Source of the DNA: an uncultured Hyphomicrobiales bacterium
Lineage (GTDB): Bacteria > Pseudomonadota > Alphaproteobacteria > Rhizobiales > Rhizobiaceae
DNA: 29,480 nucleotides
Assembly (NCBI GenBank): GCA_943914405.1
Contig: CALUBX010000015.1
Location: forward strand, 1 to 29,480
Direction of reading: 5' to 3'
Shown here: one piece after another, positions 1 to 8,836 of the stretch
Position numbering within the stretch: the stretch's first letter is position 1
Layout: every line of letters begins with the position of its first letter
The notes under the pieces: model-generated
Told to the model about the DNA's origin: nothing
Databases searched by the model: none
The model's input: only the letters and a program-made list of their open reading frames with translations
Translations under genes and position numbers: made by a program

Positions 1-2
1 GC

Positions 3-458
3 GCCTACCAGCTCGAGGAGGCGCTCAAGGCTGCGCACCGCCTTAAGGAGCACGGTCGGCGGGTCCTGGTGACGGCGATCAACGAGCCGGGACTCTTCCG
101 CATGCCGCGTGATCCGATCGAGGCGCGTTTTGTGGCGACAGACGACGAACTTGCGCGCCTTTTCCCCATCGGACTTCCCCGTCTGATCGTCACGCACACG
201 CGGCCCGAGCCGATGCTTGGCCTGCTGCGGCGGCTCGACGGCGGGCCGAAGCTTACTGCGGCACGCGGCTATATCAGCCGTGGCGGCACGCTCGACGTTG
301 GGGGCATGCTGTTCGCCAACCGTTGCACCTGGGCGCACCTGATTGATGCGGCTGCGGCCTTGGCCGACTGGTCTCGCGACGACTTCCTTTCGGCCGCCGA
401 ACGCGACGCCATCGATGGCAAAGGTTCACCCGCCGATTTGTCCACCCCGATTCATTGA
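3..458 (+). CDS. Phosphoketolase-like protein, C-terminal end only (5' cut by window edge)
   Basis: This reading frame is open from the first bases and ends at TGA 456-458, leaving about 151 residues. It matches residue by residue the C-terminus of the full-length phosphoketolase-like protein at 24750-27119. Shared blocks include THTRPEPM, RRLDGGPK, GYISRGGTLDV and GMLFANRC, which resemble the C-terminal domain of the XFP (xylulose-5-phosphate/fructose-6-phosphate phosphoketolase) family. That family cleaves ketose phosphates with phosphate to give acetyl-phosphate. The stop is 8 bases before the start of the beta-CASP nuclease gene, so the two are almost certainly co-transcribed. No catalytic residues lie in this part, so activity cannot be judged. 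Confidence 0.85.
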   Translation, partial: AYQLEEALKAAHRLKEHGRRVLVTAINEPGLFRMPRDPIEARFVATDDELARLFPIGLPRLIVTHTRPEPMLGLLRRLDGGPKLTAARGYISRGGTLDVGGMLFANRCTWAHLIDAAAALADWSRDDFLSAAERDAIDGKGSPADLSTPIH

Positions 459-466
459 AGGACACG

Positions 467-1825
467 ATGCTCACTCTCACTTCCCTCGGCGGTGCAGGCA
501 CAGTTACCGGCTCAAAACATCTCCTCGCCAACGGCGACAAGCGCATCCTGATCGACTGCGGTCTGTTTCAGGGCCTCAAGAACCTGCGCGAGCTGAACTG
601 GGAACCGCTGCGGATCACGCCGTCTGACATAGACGCCGTCATTCTGACACATGCCCACCTCGATCATTCGGGTTACCTTCCAAAGCTCGTACGAGACGGA
701 TTCCGGGGAAAAATCTACGCGACCGAAGCAACGCGCGATGTGGCCGAGCTTATCCTCAAGGATAGCGGACACCTGCAGGAAAAGGATGCCGAGTATGCCA
801 ACAGGAAGGGCTTCTCGAAGCATAGGCCTGCGCTCGCGCTCTACGGCATTCGTGATGCCGAGCGTAGCCTCGAGTTCTTCTCGACCGTACCCTTCGATAA
901 GCCCGTCGAGCTGCCTTTCGGCGCGACGCTGATCTTTCGCCATGCCGGGCACATCCTGGGCGCTGCGACTGCCGAGGTCGAATGGGGTGGCCGGCGGGTT
1001 GCCTTCTCCGGCGATCTCGGTCGCTACGGCGATGCGGTTCTCCCCGATCCGACCCCGGTTCCCGAGGCGGATTATGTCCTGATCGAATCGACCTACGGCA
1101 ACCGCGCTCACGATCCAGCGGATCCGACCGAAGCACTCGGCGCGGTCGTCGAACGGACGATCGCCCGCGGTGGGACGGTCGTTGTCCCGGCCTTCGCCGT
1201 CGGTCGCGCCCAGTCGCTGCTCTACCATCTGTGGAAGCTAAAGTCGGCGGGTCGCCTTGGGAAAGTGCCAGTCTATCTCGATAGCCCCATGGCGATCAAC
1301 GCCACCGATCTCTTGCATGCCCATCGTCAGGATCACCGCCTGACGCCGGATCAATGCGATGCGATTTGCTCGATCGCCACCTACACGCGCGAAGTCGAGG
1401 AATCGAAGGCTATTACCACAAGCCCCTATCCAAAGGTGGTGATTTCCGCGAGCGGCATGGCGACGGGGGGCCGCGTCCTTCATCACCTGAAGGCTTTCGC
1501 ACCCCATGCCCGCAATACAATTCTGTTTTCCGGCTTTCAAGCCGCCGGCACACGTGGCCGCGCCATGCTGCAGGGCGCCGAGGAAATAAAGATCCACGGT
1601 CAGTGGATTCCGGTTCGCGCGGACGTCGAGGAGCTGTCGATGCTGTCAGCGCATGCGGACGCCAATGAACTGACGCGATGGCTGGCGGGGTTCCGGCGTC
1701 CGCCCTCCCGCGTGTTCATTGTCCACGGCGAGGATGACGCTTCCGAAGCCTTGCGGATCCGCATTGGCCGTGAGCTCGGATGGAAAGCGACGGTGTCGCG
1801 GCAGAACCAGGCGTTCAAGCTATGA
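467..1825 (+). CDS. Beta-CASP metallo-beta-lactamase fold nuclease (RNA-processing exonuclease type), copy 1
   Basis: The protein has 452 residues. The metal-binding motif HAHLDH is at residues 62-67, with further ligands His162 (AGHILGA) and Asp183 (SGDLGRY). Beta-CASP features follow: IESTYGNR near 207, DSPMA near 272, SASGM near 327, SAHAD with His396, and a final VHGE with His420. This is the architecture of CPSF73-like RNA nucleases; known relatives cut or trim RNA using two zinc ions. The ATG at 467 is chosen because GAAGGA at 457-462 precedes it and because the copy at 27127 starts identically and has the same length. A TTG at 455 lies upstream in frame but has no good ribosome binding site. 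The stop overlaps the next ATG as ATGA, suggesting translational coupling to the AMP phosphorylase. Substrate specificity is not known. Confidence 0.9.
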   Translation: MLTLTSLGGAGTVTGSKHLLANGDKRILIDCGLFQGLKNLRELNWEPLRITPSDIDAVILTHAHLDHSGYLPKLVRDGFRGKIYATEATRDVAELILKDSGHLQEKDAEYANRKGFSKHRPALALYGIRDAERSLEFFSTVPFDKPVELPFGATLIFRHAGHILGAATAEVEWGGRRVAFSGDLGRYGDAVLPDPTPVPEADYVLIESTYGNRAHDPADPTEALGAVVERTIARGGTVVVPAFAVGRAQSLLYHLWKLKSAGRLGKVPVYLDSPMAINATDLLHAHRQDHRLTPDQCDAICSIATYTREVEESKAITTSPYPKVVISASGMATGGRVLHHLKAFAPHARNTILFSGFQAAGTRGRAMLQGAEEIKIHGQWIPVRADVEELSMLSAHADANELTRWLAGFRRPPSRVFIVHGEDDASEALRIRIGRELGWKATVSRQNQAFKL

Positions 1826-2850
1826 CCTACGACGACAACCCCAACCCCGCCCAACCGACGCTCAGGGTGCGGCGCCTCCTGTTGCATACGCAACATCAGG
1901 CGGTGGTCATTATGCGCTCCGATTGCCATGTCTGTCGCTCCGAGGGTTTGTCGGCACGTTCCCAGGTGCTCGTCTCGAACGGAGATGCATCGGTCCAGGC
2001 GACACTGTTTCAGGTCGATGGCGATGGGCTGATCGGCATTGACGAGGTGGGGCTTTCCGAGACCGCATGGGAACGGCTTCGGCTCGAAGATGGCGATGCG
2101 GTCGGGGTGAGTCATGCGCCTGCAGTCGATTCCCTCGCCACTGTACGCCAACGCATCTACGGTCATCGTCTGGACCAGCGCGCTCTTGACGAAATTCTTC
2201 GCGACGTTGCTATGGGGCGCTACACCGAAGTCCATCTCGCAGCCTTCCTGACTGCGAGCGCTGCTCTGCCTCTCGACGAGAACGAGACCGCCGACCTGAC
2301 CAAGGCCATGGTCGATGTCGGCGAAAGAATGCGATGGGATGCAGCGATTGTTGTCGACAAACATTGCGTCGGTGGCCTGCCCGGCAACAGGACCACGCCG
2401 ATTGTGGTTGCAATCGTCGCTGCAAACGGGCTCGTCATGCCCAAGACATCCTCACGCGCCATCACCTCGCCTGCTGGAACGGCCGACACGATGGAAACGC
2501 TGGCACCGGTCGAACTCGATATAGCCGGCTTGAAGCGCGTCGTCGAAAGGGAAGGGGGCTGCATCGCATGGGGTGGCGCCGTGCATCTGAGCCCCGCTGA
2601 CGATATCTTTGTGCGGGTCGAGCGCGAACTCGACATCGACACTGAGGGCCAGCTCGTTGCCTCCGTCCTGTCCAAAAAGATCGCGGCGGGTTCGACCCAT
2701 GTCGTCATAGACATTCCCGTCGGCCCGACGGCCAAACTGCGCAGCGGGGACGCGGCCGGTCGTTTGGCTGCACGCCTCACAGCAGTCGCGGCCCGCTTCG
2801 GCCTTGCGGCGACTTGCGTCCAGACCGACGGCTCTCGAAGGATCCGGTGA
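1822..2850 (+). pseudogene. AMP/NMP (thymidine phosphorylase family) phosphorylase, copy 1, C-terminally truncated
   Basis: The frame encodes 342 residues, whereas this family is usually about 500. The N-terminal extension of about 85 residues is typical of archaeal-type AMP phosphorylases rather than plain thymidine phosphorylases. The core shows DKHCVGGLPGNRTTPIVV, the phosphate and substrate site KTSSRAITSPAGTADTMETL, and PADDIFVRVERELDID. AMP phosphorylases convert an NMP plus phosphate to base plus ribose-1,5-bisphosphate. Homology stops at about base 2835 in TDGS, where the family normally continues with a QP-G-GIGPALEA block. Here eight unrelated bases lead to TGA. The missing part contributes to the C-terminal domain, so the product is probably inactive. 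The start overlaps the nuclease stop (ATGA). A near-identical partner begins at 28482. Confidence 0.8.
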
Positions 2851-2948
2851 TGCAAGCCTCAGGATGGCAATCATACCCCATGCCGTCGGACGGTTTGGTC
2901 TAAGCCGCTATCCGCGAGCCGTTCGCTTCCGGCTTTCACGTATGATCG

Positions 2949-2966
2949 CGCCCGGCCAGCCGGGCG
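2949..2966. terminator. Strong GC hairpin after the truncated phosphorylase
   Basis: CGCCCGGC and GCCGGGCG form an 8-bp perfect inverted repeat around CA. It lies about 100 bases after the phosphorylase stop and before the FNR/FixK box. There is no T-run, so a terminator role is only a guess. Confidence 0.3.
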
Positions 2967-3015
2967 GGGTCTGTGCGACCGCAATCATCATGCTACCTCA
3001 TTTTGCGTGGCATGC

Positions 3016-3029
3016 TTGATCCCGATCAA
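3016..3029. promoter_or_regulatory. FNR/FixK-type box upstream of the first small protein-oxidase unit
   Basis: TTGATCCCGATCAA matches the FNR/FixK consensus TTGAT-N4-ATCAA at every specified position. It is centred about 60 bases before the ATG at 3082. With the box at -41.5, transcription would begin near 3064, within a short leader. The regulator is not encoded in this window. The dyad is seen directly; the low-oxygen control is inference. Confidence 0.65.
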
Positions 3030-3081
3030 ATCAAACCAGCCCACACCGGGATATCGCTGAGGCATTGACATCTGAGGCAAA

Positions 3082-3462
3082 ATGAAACGGCTCGTCATGA
3101 TCGTTGGGTATCTAAGAACGGTGCTTGTCGCCGCGCTTGTGCTCGCGTTTGTGGATGTCGGGTTGTCGAGCGCCCACGCGATGCCGTGCCACGAAATGCC
3201 ACACGCAACCAACGATGCACTTGGCCCCAATATGGCCCTTTCAAAGGGTTTCGCAGGCCATCCAAAGGTCGCCAAGCACGGCGATCCGGGTGCTATGCAT
3301 CCAGACCGCTGCTGCATCGCCACGTGCGTCATCTGCCTGGCCGCTTTCCCCGAGATTGCGGACCACACGTCGAGCCCGGTCGCCGGAAAGCACGGCGTGG
3401 AATATCAAGGGCATCTCGCCGGCATCATTCTCGGTCCGCCTCACGGTCCGCCTCGAAGCTGA
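3082..3462 (+). CDS. Small exported Cys/His/Met-rich protein (DUF2946-like), copy 1
   Basis: The protein has 126 residues. An N-terminal hydrophobic segment, roughly residues 5-32 and ending SSAHA, looks like a signal peptide. The mature part starts MPCHEMPH and carries a Cys cluster of form CC-x3-C-x2-C (CCIATCVIC), several His and Met residues, and a proline-rich end GPPHGPPR. This resembles small DUF2946-type proteins found beside copper genes; the family assignment is by general pattern only. A related protein with the same layout is encoded at 16181-16552, also directly before a multicopper oxidase. GAGG at 3074-3077 supports the ATG at 3082. A periplasmic copper-binding role is inferred from composition and neighbours. 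Confidence 0.7.
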   Translation: MKRLVMIVGYLRTVLVAALVLAFVDVGLSSAHAMPCHEMPHATNDALGPNMALSKGFAGHPKVAKHGDPGAMHPDRCCIATCVICLAAFPEIADHTSSPVAGKHGVEYQGHLAGIILGPPHGPPRS

Positions 3463-3563
3463 TCCCCCGAACATCCGGTCGCTGACCGATTTTTCGACGC
3501 GTGCCGTCCTGGCACGCTTGAGCAGAACGCCTGCGGTGCGCAGGCACGATGAGGAATACAATC

Positions 3564-5047
3564 ATGAACAGACGTAATTTTCTTACGACAATGATGACAG
3601 GTGCAGCGGCAGTCGGCGCTGCCGCAATTGTTCGCCCGGCAATCAGTTGGGCACAGGTTTCTGGCGATGCGCCGCCGATCAAGCTCGCGATTGCGAGCCG
3701 GACGATCGAGGTAAACGGCCGTGCCGCGCGCGTCTTCGGGCTGCTGCAGCCGAATGGCGTGCATGGGCTGGCTATGGATGCTGGCGCGCAATTCAATGTC
3801 GATCTGTGAACGAACTCGACGAACCGACAATGATTCACTGGCACGGCCTTACGCCGCCCTGGGAGTCGGATGGGGTGCCGGACAATCCGGTCCCCTTGAT
3901 CGCCCCCAAGGCCGCCAAGCGCTACAGCTTTCCAGTCGGCCGTGGTGGCACGCACTGGATGCATGCCCACACCTTGCAGGAACAGAACCTCCTGGCGGCC
4001 CCGCTGATCGTCCGCACCGCAACGGCCGCGTCGCGCGATGAGCAGGAAGTGGTCATTCTGCTGCATGACTTCTCCTTCACCCCGGCCACGGAATTGTTGG
4101 CGAAGCTCCAGGAAGGCCAGGGGCACGACGCGCCAATGGACCAGTCGTCGATGGGAGCCGGCGATATGTCGACGATGCCCATGATGGACCACTCCGCCAT
4201 GGGTAAAATGCCGATGGCCGGCATGACCGATATGCAAATGGGCGGAATGGATCTCAACGACATCGACTACGACGCCTACCTCGCGAACGATCGGACGCTG
4301 GACGATCCGGAGGTCGTGCGGGTGGAGAACGCGGGTCGCGTTCGGCTCCGCATCATCAACGGGGCGACGGCAACGGGCTTTACCATTGATACCGGTGTTG
4401 TTCAGGGCACGCTCGTCGCCGTTGACGGCCAGGACGTGGAGCCGATCGCGGCGGCAAGGTTCCCCATCAGCATGGGGCAGCGGCTGGACATCGTTCTGTC
4501 GCTTCCAAAAGGGGAGGGCACTTATCCGGTTCTTGCCTTGCGCGAGGGTGCAGCCGAGCGCACGGGGGTTCTCCTTGCAACGGCGGGAGCGGCCGTGCGT
4601 CGGATCGCTGGTGTCGGCGACACGCCAGGGCCTCTGGTAGATTTCTCGCTCGAGGAGCGGCTTCGTGCCCGAGAGGCGCTTGCCGAAAAGCCGGCGGACC
4701 GGCGTTTCACTCTCAACCTCACAGGACAGATGCAAGGATATGCCTGGGGATTCGATGGCAATACTGACCTACGCGCCCGTCGCGGCGAGCGGATCGAAAT
4801 CGCGATTCAAAACACATCGATGATGTCGCATCCGATGCACCTCCATGGCCATCACTTCCAGGTGACGGAAATCAATGGTGCCAAACTGGCTGGGGCGGTT
4901 CGCGATACGGTACTCATCCCACCGGGCGGGACCGCAACGATCGCCTTCGATGCCGAAAATCCGGGGATATGGCCGCTCCATTGCCATCACCTTTACCACA
5001 TGGCCACCGGTATGATGGCCTATGTGACCTATGAGGACCGTGGCTAG
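3564..5047 (+). pseudogene. Multicopper oxidase (CopA/CueO-like), copy 1, broken by a frameshift
   Basis: The start at 3564 follows GAGGA at 3551-3555 and gives a Tat signal peptide (MNRRNFL, then an Ala-rich stretch ending SWAQ). The first frame stops at TGA 3807. Homology then continues without loss one base back, in the frame ending at 5047. Alignment with the intact copy at 16662 shows that one base of a Ser codon is missing at about 3807. The rest is complete: HWHGL, GGTHWMHAH, a Met/His-rich insert around 4130-4250, HPMHLHGHH and WPLHCHHLYHMATGMM with the Cys, His and Met ligands of type 1 copper. Enzymes of this family oxidise Cu(I) in the periplasm. The only visible defect is the single deletion, so a recent mutation or a sequencing error fits best. 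Confidence 0.85.
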
Positions 5048-5162
5048 GGCGCCAGCCCTTCCGCTGCGAGACGGGACTCTTGACCAAAGCGATATGGATC
5101 CCCGGCGTCTTCGCAGCCGCCGGGTTGCTGTTTCGGACAATCGCCGCACCTACGCACTGAAC

Positions 5163-5198
5163 GAAGGGAAGGGAGGCCGATTTCTCCGGCTTCCCTTC
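5163..5198 (+). terminator. Probable terminator after multicopper oxidase copy 1
   Basis: GAAGGGAAG at 5163-5171 pairs with CTTCCCTTC at 5190-5198, and an inner GGAG/CTCC pair extends the stem. It lies 116 bases after the oxidase stop. Only a short ATTT follows, so efficiency is uncertain. Confidence 0.5.
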
Positions 5199-5364
5199 AT
5201 TTGGAATTTCCCGCTTCAGGCATTTCCCCTTCGAAAACGACGCTATGACGTATGAACCTGCGAGCTCGCCGAACGCTTGCAGACCCGCATTCTGCAAACC
5301 ACGTCGTTCAGATGATGAATTGCGAGATGGCCGTCACAACGATCCTTCGAAGCACGTGCGCTCC

Positions 5365-5378
5365 TTAACTTGGATCAA
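5365..5378. promoter_or_regulatory. Degenerate FNR-like site upstream of GAPDH
   Basis: TTAACTTGGATCAA keeps one perfect half-site (ATCAA) of the TTGAT-N4-ATCAA pattern and a weak second half. It lies about 100 bases before the GAPDH start. It is listed because two much better boxes occur elsewhere in the window. Confidence 0.3.
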
Positions 5379-5475
5379 GGATGCCCTGTCGAACCCACGC
5401 CTAGATTGCGCGTGTACGAACAGGAGACCGACGCGGACCGTTGGTTGTCAGCTGAGATTTCAGGAAGGGCATTCA

Positions 5476-6516
5476 ATGTCACAGACTAGTCCCACCCGCG
5501 TGGCGGTGAACGGCTACGGCGTGATCGGCAAGCGCGTGGCTGATGCCGTGCGCCTGCAGGATGATATGGAACTGATCGGTGTCTGCGATGTGGCCAGCGA
5601 TTGGCGCCTGCGCTCTCTGGAGCAGAAGGGAATCGCGCTTTATGCGGCGTCCGACGAGACGCTGCGCACGATGACAGAAGCCGGTCTGACAGTCGCAGGA
5701 ACCCTTGATGCGCTGCTCAAAGACGTCGACATCATCATTGACTGCACGCCCAAGCGCGTCGGTGCGGCCAATGTCGAACGCTATCGCTCGCACGGTAAGA
5801 AGTTCATTGTGCATGGCGGGGAAAAGCACGCTGTGACGGGGCATTCCTTCGTCGCGGAGAGTTCCTTCGCCACCGCAATCGGCCGGGAATCGACGCGCGT
5901 CGTATCCTGTAACACCACTTCCATCGTCCGCACGCTTTCGGCGCTGAAGCATGCAGGCCTCCTGAAGCGCGCGCGGGGTACTCTCCTCAGACGCGCCACC
6001 GACCCTTGGGAGAGCCATACGAGCGGAATCATGAATACGCTCGTGCCCGAGCCGGAAATCCCGAGTCATCAGGGACCGGACGCGCGAAGCGTAGATCCCG
6101 AGCTTGATGTCGTCACCATGGCCGTGAAAGTGCCGGAGACGCTCGCACACCTCCACTACTGGTCCGTCCAGATGACCCATCCCGCTGAAAAGGAAGAGGT
6201 ACTGCAGGCCTTCCAGGCATCGTCGCGCATTGCACTGATCCGGACCACGGATGGCCTCACCGCCATCAACACCGTCAAGGAACTGATGGCCGATCTCGGA
6301 CGGCCACGCGACAATCTCTATGAGGTGGCGCTCTGGGAGGACATGATGCGCACGGAAGACGACGAACTGTTCTACGCCTATATGGTCGACAACCAGGCGA
6401 TCGTCATTCCCGAGACGATCGACGCGATCCGCGCGCTGACCGGTCTCGCTTCAGATGCTGACGACTCGATTGCGCGCACAAACGCCTCTCTCGGCATCCG
6501 GCAGCGGTTCTTCTGA
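5476..6516 (+). CDS. Type II (archaeal-type) glyceraldehyde-3-phosphate dehydrogenase
   Basis: The protein has 346 residues. The nucleotide-binding start VAVNGYGVIGKRVADAV (residues 9-25) and the active-site Cys145 in SCNTTS identify the type II GAPDH family. That family is usual in archaea and rare in bacteria, and differs from the common bacterial enzyme. It oxidises glyceraldehyde-3-phosphate with phosphate and NAD(P). The ATG at 5476 is chosen because AGGAAGGG lies just upstream and the coenzyme fold begins directly after it; longer in-frame starts would add an unrelated N-terminus. The kinase gene follows 39 bases downstream on the same strand. Glyceraldehyde-3-phosphate is also a product of phosphoketolase, which is encoded at both ends of the window. 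Confidence 0.9.
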   Translation: MSQTSPTRVAVNGYGVIGKRVADAVRLQDDMELIGVCDVASDWRLRSLEQKGIALYAASDETLRTMTEAGLTVAGTLDALLKDVDIIIDCTPKRVGAANVERYRSHGKKFIVHGGEKHAVTGHSFVAESSFATAIGRESTRVVSCNTTSIVRTLSALKHAGLLKRARGTLLRRATDPWESHTSGIMNTLVPEPEIPSHQGPDARSVDPELDVVTMAVKVPETLAHLHYWSVQMTHPAEKEEVLQAFQASSRIALIRTTDGLTAINTVKELMADLGRPRDNLYEVALWEDMMRTEDDELFYAYMVDNQAIVIPETIDAIRALTGLASDADDSIARTNASLGIRQRFF

Positions 6517-6555
6517 GCCAATGCACGGCGTCGAAAATAAATCGGGGCCGGCCAG

Positions 6556-8205
6556 GTGATCTCTCGGTTCTTCCGGATCGCTACCGCTGCATCCTCTCTG
6601 GTCCTGCTCTATCTCGCTGAGCAGCGCCGCGGTGTCGCTGTCGATCAATCGGCTCTGCCCGCGCGACTGCGCCAGACACTCGACGATCTCGGCGGAACTT
6701 TCATAAAAATCGGACAGGCCTTCAGCATGCGGCCGGATCTGTTTCCGGAAGCCTATCTCTCGGAGCTTCGCGACCTGCGCGAGCACGCACGTCCGTTTTC
6801 CACGCAAGAGGCCAGAGCGGAAGTGGAGCGCGCGATGCGGCGCCCGCTCGAAGAGATCTTCCAGACATTCGACAGCGAGCCTTTTGCCGCCGCCTCGATC
6901 GCCCAGGTCCACCGCGCCACCTTGCCCGATGGGAAGGAAGTCATCGTGAAGATCAGGCGGCCACATTTGCGTGAGCGCATTGACGGCGATATGCGCGTTC
7001 TCACAGTTGTCGCCCGTCTTGCCAGTGGGGCCGTGCCTAGCCTTCGCCGCCTTCAACTCGAGCGCCTCGCCCGCGAAATATGGGACAATCTCAGGCGTGA
7101 GACCGATCTGCTGCAGGAAGCCCGCAATATCCGCCGCTTCAGCGATGCCTACAAGCAGCGTTCCGACGTCTACGTGCCGGCGGCGTTCGAAGCTCTGTCC
7201 AGTGAATCAGTTCTGGTCCAGGTCATGAGCCACGGCCGATCGATCGAGGATCCGGCCGTGCTGCAGGACGGTCCCCGCATCGCTGGGGTACTCGTCGATT
7301 TCTATCTCGAGCAGTTGCTGAAGATCGGGCTCTTCCACGGCGATCCCCATCCCGGCAACCTGTTCCTCATGGAAGACGGCCGAATCTGCTTCCATGACTT
7401 CGGGCTCGTCGGCTATCTCGACCGCGCGACGCGGCGCGATCTCGGCACATTCCTTCAGGCGTTCGTTCAGCAGGACGCCGGGTGGATGTTCGATGCGGCG
7501 ATCGAGCTCTCACTGATCGACCGTGGCGCCGATCGAACGCTTTTCGTGCCGGGCATCGAGGAGATTCTCAGCGACTATTCATCGCTCCCACTCAAGGACT
7601 GGTCGATCGCAGATGCTTTTCTCCGGGTAATGCGGCTTGGCGATGGCACTAACGTCGCGGTGCCCTACAATCTCATGGTTCTCGTGCGCGCGCTCTTCCT
7701 GATCGAGGGCTGCCTGCGCCGGCTCGATCCGGAATTCAACGTCCTGGACAACCTCATAGCCAAGGGCGAAGCGGCGATCACACACACCCTGGGCGGCAGG
7801 CCCGATCGGGCTGCGATGGCGCGTCTCAAGACAGAGCTGGCGCTTTCAGCCCAGGACCTGCCCGCGCTGCTGGCCTCCTGGCTGCATCTCGCGCGTCAGG
7901 CGGCAAGAGAACCCGCCCTTGGGCTGCGCATCGGGCATTCGGAGAAGATCGAGAGGCGGCTCGATCGCCGGGCGGGGCTTATGACGCTCGCGCTCCTTTC
8001 GGTCGGGCTGCTGGTCGCGTCCGCGATGCTTGCGCAGACGAGCATCGGACCCGTAGTGCTGGGACTTCCCGTTTCGGCCCTGATCGGATTCGCCGTCGCG
8101 ATCTGGCTTTCCTGCGCGTGCTGCGCTCGGCGGGCTCGCTCTGGCGCCTTTGAGCGTCTAAGCGATCCACAAGAGGGCAGGCGTGGTACGTCTGCGCCAC
8201 ATTAG
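6556..8205 (+). CDS. ABC1/AarF/UbiB-like atypical protein kinase
   Basis: The protein has 549 residues. Family motifs are KIGQ (51-54), the alanine-rich nucleotide loop AAAS (111-114), VKIRRP with Lys132, HGDPHPGN (261-268) and HDFG (280-283). The C-terminus, about 480-525, is strongly hydrophobic and probably holds two membrane helices. UbiB-family proteins are ATPase-like kinases that support ubiquinone synthesis or lipid handling; this one lacks a ubiquinone gene neighbour, so its role is open. The start is GTG. A 12-codon open frame (ATG 6521) ends in TGA overlapping this GTG, which may help initiation. The 3' end overlaps the convergent DUF6629 gene by 48 bases. Confidence 0.85.
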   Translation: MISRFFRIATAASSLVLLYLAEQRRGVAVDQSALPARLRQTLDDLGGTFIKIGQAFSMRPDLFPEAYLSELRDLREHARPFSTQEARAEVERAMRRPLEEIFQTFDSEPFAAASIAQVHRATLPDGKEVIVKIRRPHLRERIDGDMRVLTVVARLASGAVPSLRRLQLERLAREIWDNLRRETDLLQEARNIRRFSDAYKQRSDVYVPAAFEALSSESVLVQVMSHGRSIEDPAVLQDGPRIAGVLVDFYLEQLLKIGLFHGDPHPGNLFLMEDGRICFHDFGLVGYLDRATRRDLGTFLQAFVQQDAGWMFDAAIELSLIDRGADRTLFVPGIEEILSDYSSLPLKDWSIADAFLRVMRLGDGTNVAVPYNLMVLVRALFLIEGCLRRLDPEFNVLDNLIAKGEAAITHTLGGRPDRAAMARLKTELALSAQDLPALLASWLHLARQAAREPALGLRIGHSEKIERRLDRRAGLMTLALLSVGLLVASAMLAQTSIGPVVLGLPVSALIGFAVAIWLSCACCARRARSGAFERLSDPQEGRRGTSAPH

Positions 8206-8835
8206 CGCCAGCAAATAGGCGGAGATCACCGCGCCGCCAAAGCAGAACACCGAGATATAGACGTAGGAGAAGAACACATACGTAACGATGAGGACACCGG
8301 CGACAAGCAGGCCGAATATCTTGATCTCCCAGCTGCGCACCAGCAGGAATGGCACGACGACGACGGTGACATAGATCGCATAGGTTACGGTTCGTGAGAC
8401 CAGCCCGTCGAGCAGATTGATGTCCTGATAGCGGACCGCCCAGCGCAGGAACGTCGTCGTCAGCCAGCCGTCATGGACAAAGTACGGAACGAACTGCAGG
8501 CCGCCCAGCATCGCGCCGACGATGACAAACAGAAGGATGACGTTCCGGCGCGCGCCGCGCTCGAGAAAGTAGGCGGAGACCGGCACCCAGATCGGCCACG
8601 CGATCCAGGTGAAGAACATATACAGAAGCGAATATTGAGCAACATGGTGCGCATTGCCCGCGCGGCCTTCGATCCAGACGAGGCCCTCGACCAATTGCTG
8701 CAGCCCGAACAAGAAAGGCAGCGTTGCGATCATCAAGTAGCGGCGATCCCGCGGCCAGGTCCAGGCGGCGGCGACGGCCCCGGCCGGGATGAGGACGGCC
8801 GCGGCGCCGAGACTGACCTCCGCAGACAGGCACAT
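8158..8835 (-). CDS. DUF6629-like polytopic membrane protein
   Basis: The protein has 225 residues and is mostly hydrophobic, with about six to seven predicted membrane helices. It begins MCLSAEVSLGAAAVLIPAG and contains LPFLFGLQQLVEGLVWI, which matches my memory of the DUF6629 family. No function is known. The ATG at 8835 is favoured because it begins one base after the hydroxyacid dehydrogenase stop, suggesting translational coupling. A longer frame reaching 8985 would add an Arg-rich shadow of the dehydrogenase gene. The 3' end overlaps the convergent kinase gene. Confidence 0.7.
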   Translation of the reverse strand: MCLSAEVSLGAAAVLIPAGAVAAAWTWPRDRRYLMIATLPFLFGLQQLVEGLVWIEGRAGNAHHVAQYSLLYMFFTWIAWPIWVPVSAYFLERGARRNVILLFVIVGAMLGGLQFVPYFVHDGWLTTTFLRWAVRYQDINLLDGLVSRTVTYAIYVTVVVVPFLLVRSWEIKIFGLLVAGVLIVTYVFFSYVYISVFCFGGAVISAYLLALMWRRRTTPALLWIA

Positions 8836-8836
8836 C

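Larger units (their letters stand above)
5048..5475. other. Intergenic region before the GAPDH gene
   Basis: No convincing gene lies in these 428 bases. They hold a hairpin at 5163-5198, a degenerate FNR-like site at 5365-5378 and the AGGAAGGG ribosome binding site of the GAPDH gene at 5462-5469. Short open frames here lack a family match or a ribosome binding site. Confidence 0.6.

Noticed and set aside
3801..3812. Programmed frameshift in multicopper oxidase copy 1
   Set aside because: The needed shift is -1 and no slippery heptamer precedes the stop. The site CTGTGA resembles the prfB +1 site only superficially and would give the wrong frame.
5031..5255. 74-codon frame after multicopper oxidase copy 1
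   Set aside because: It starts inside the oxidase gene, runs through the terminator hairpin and has no family features.
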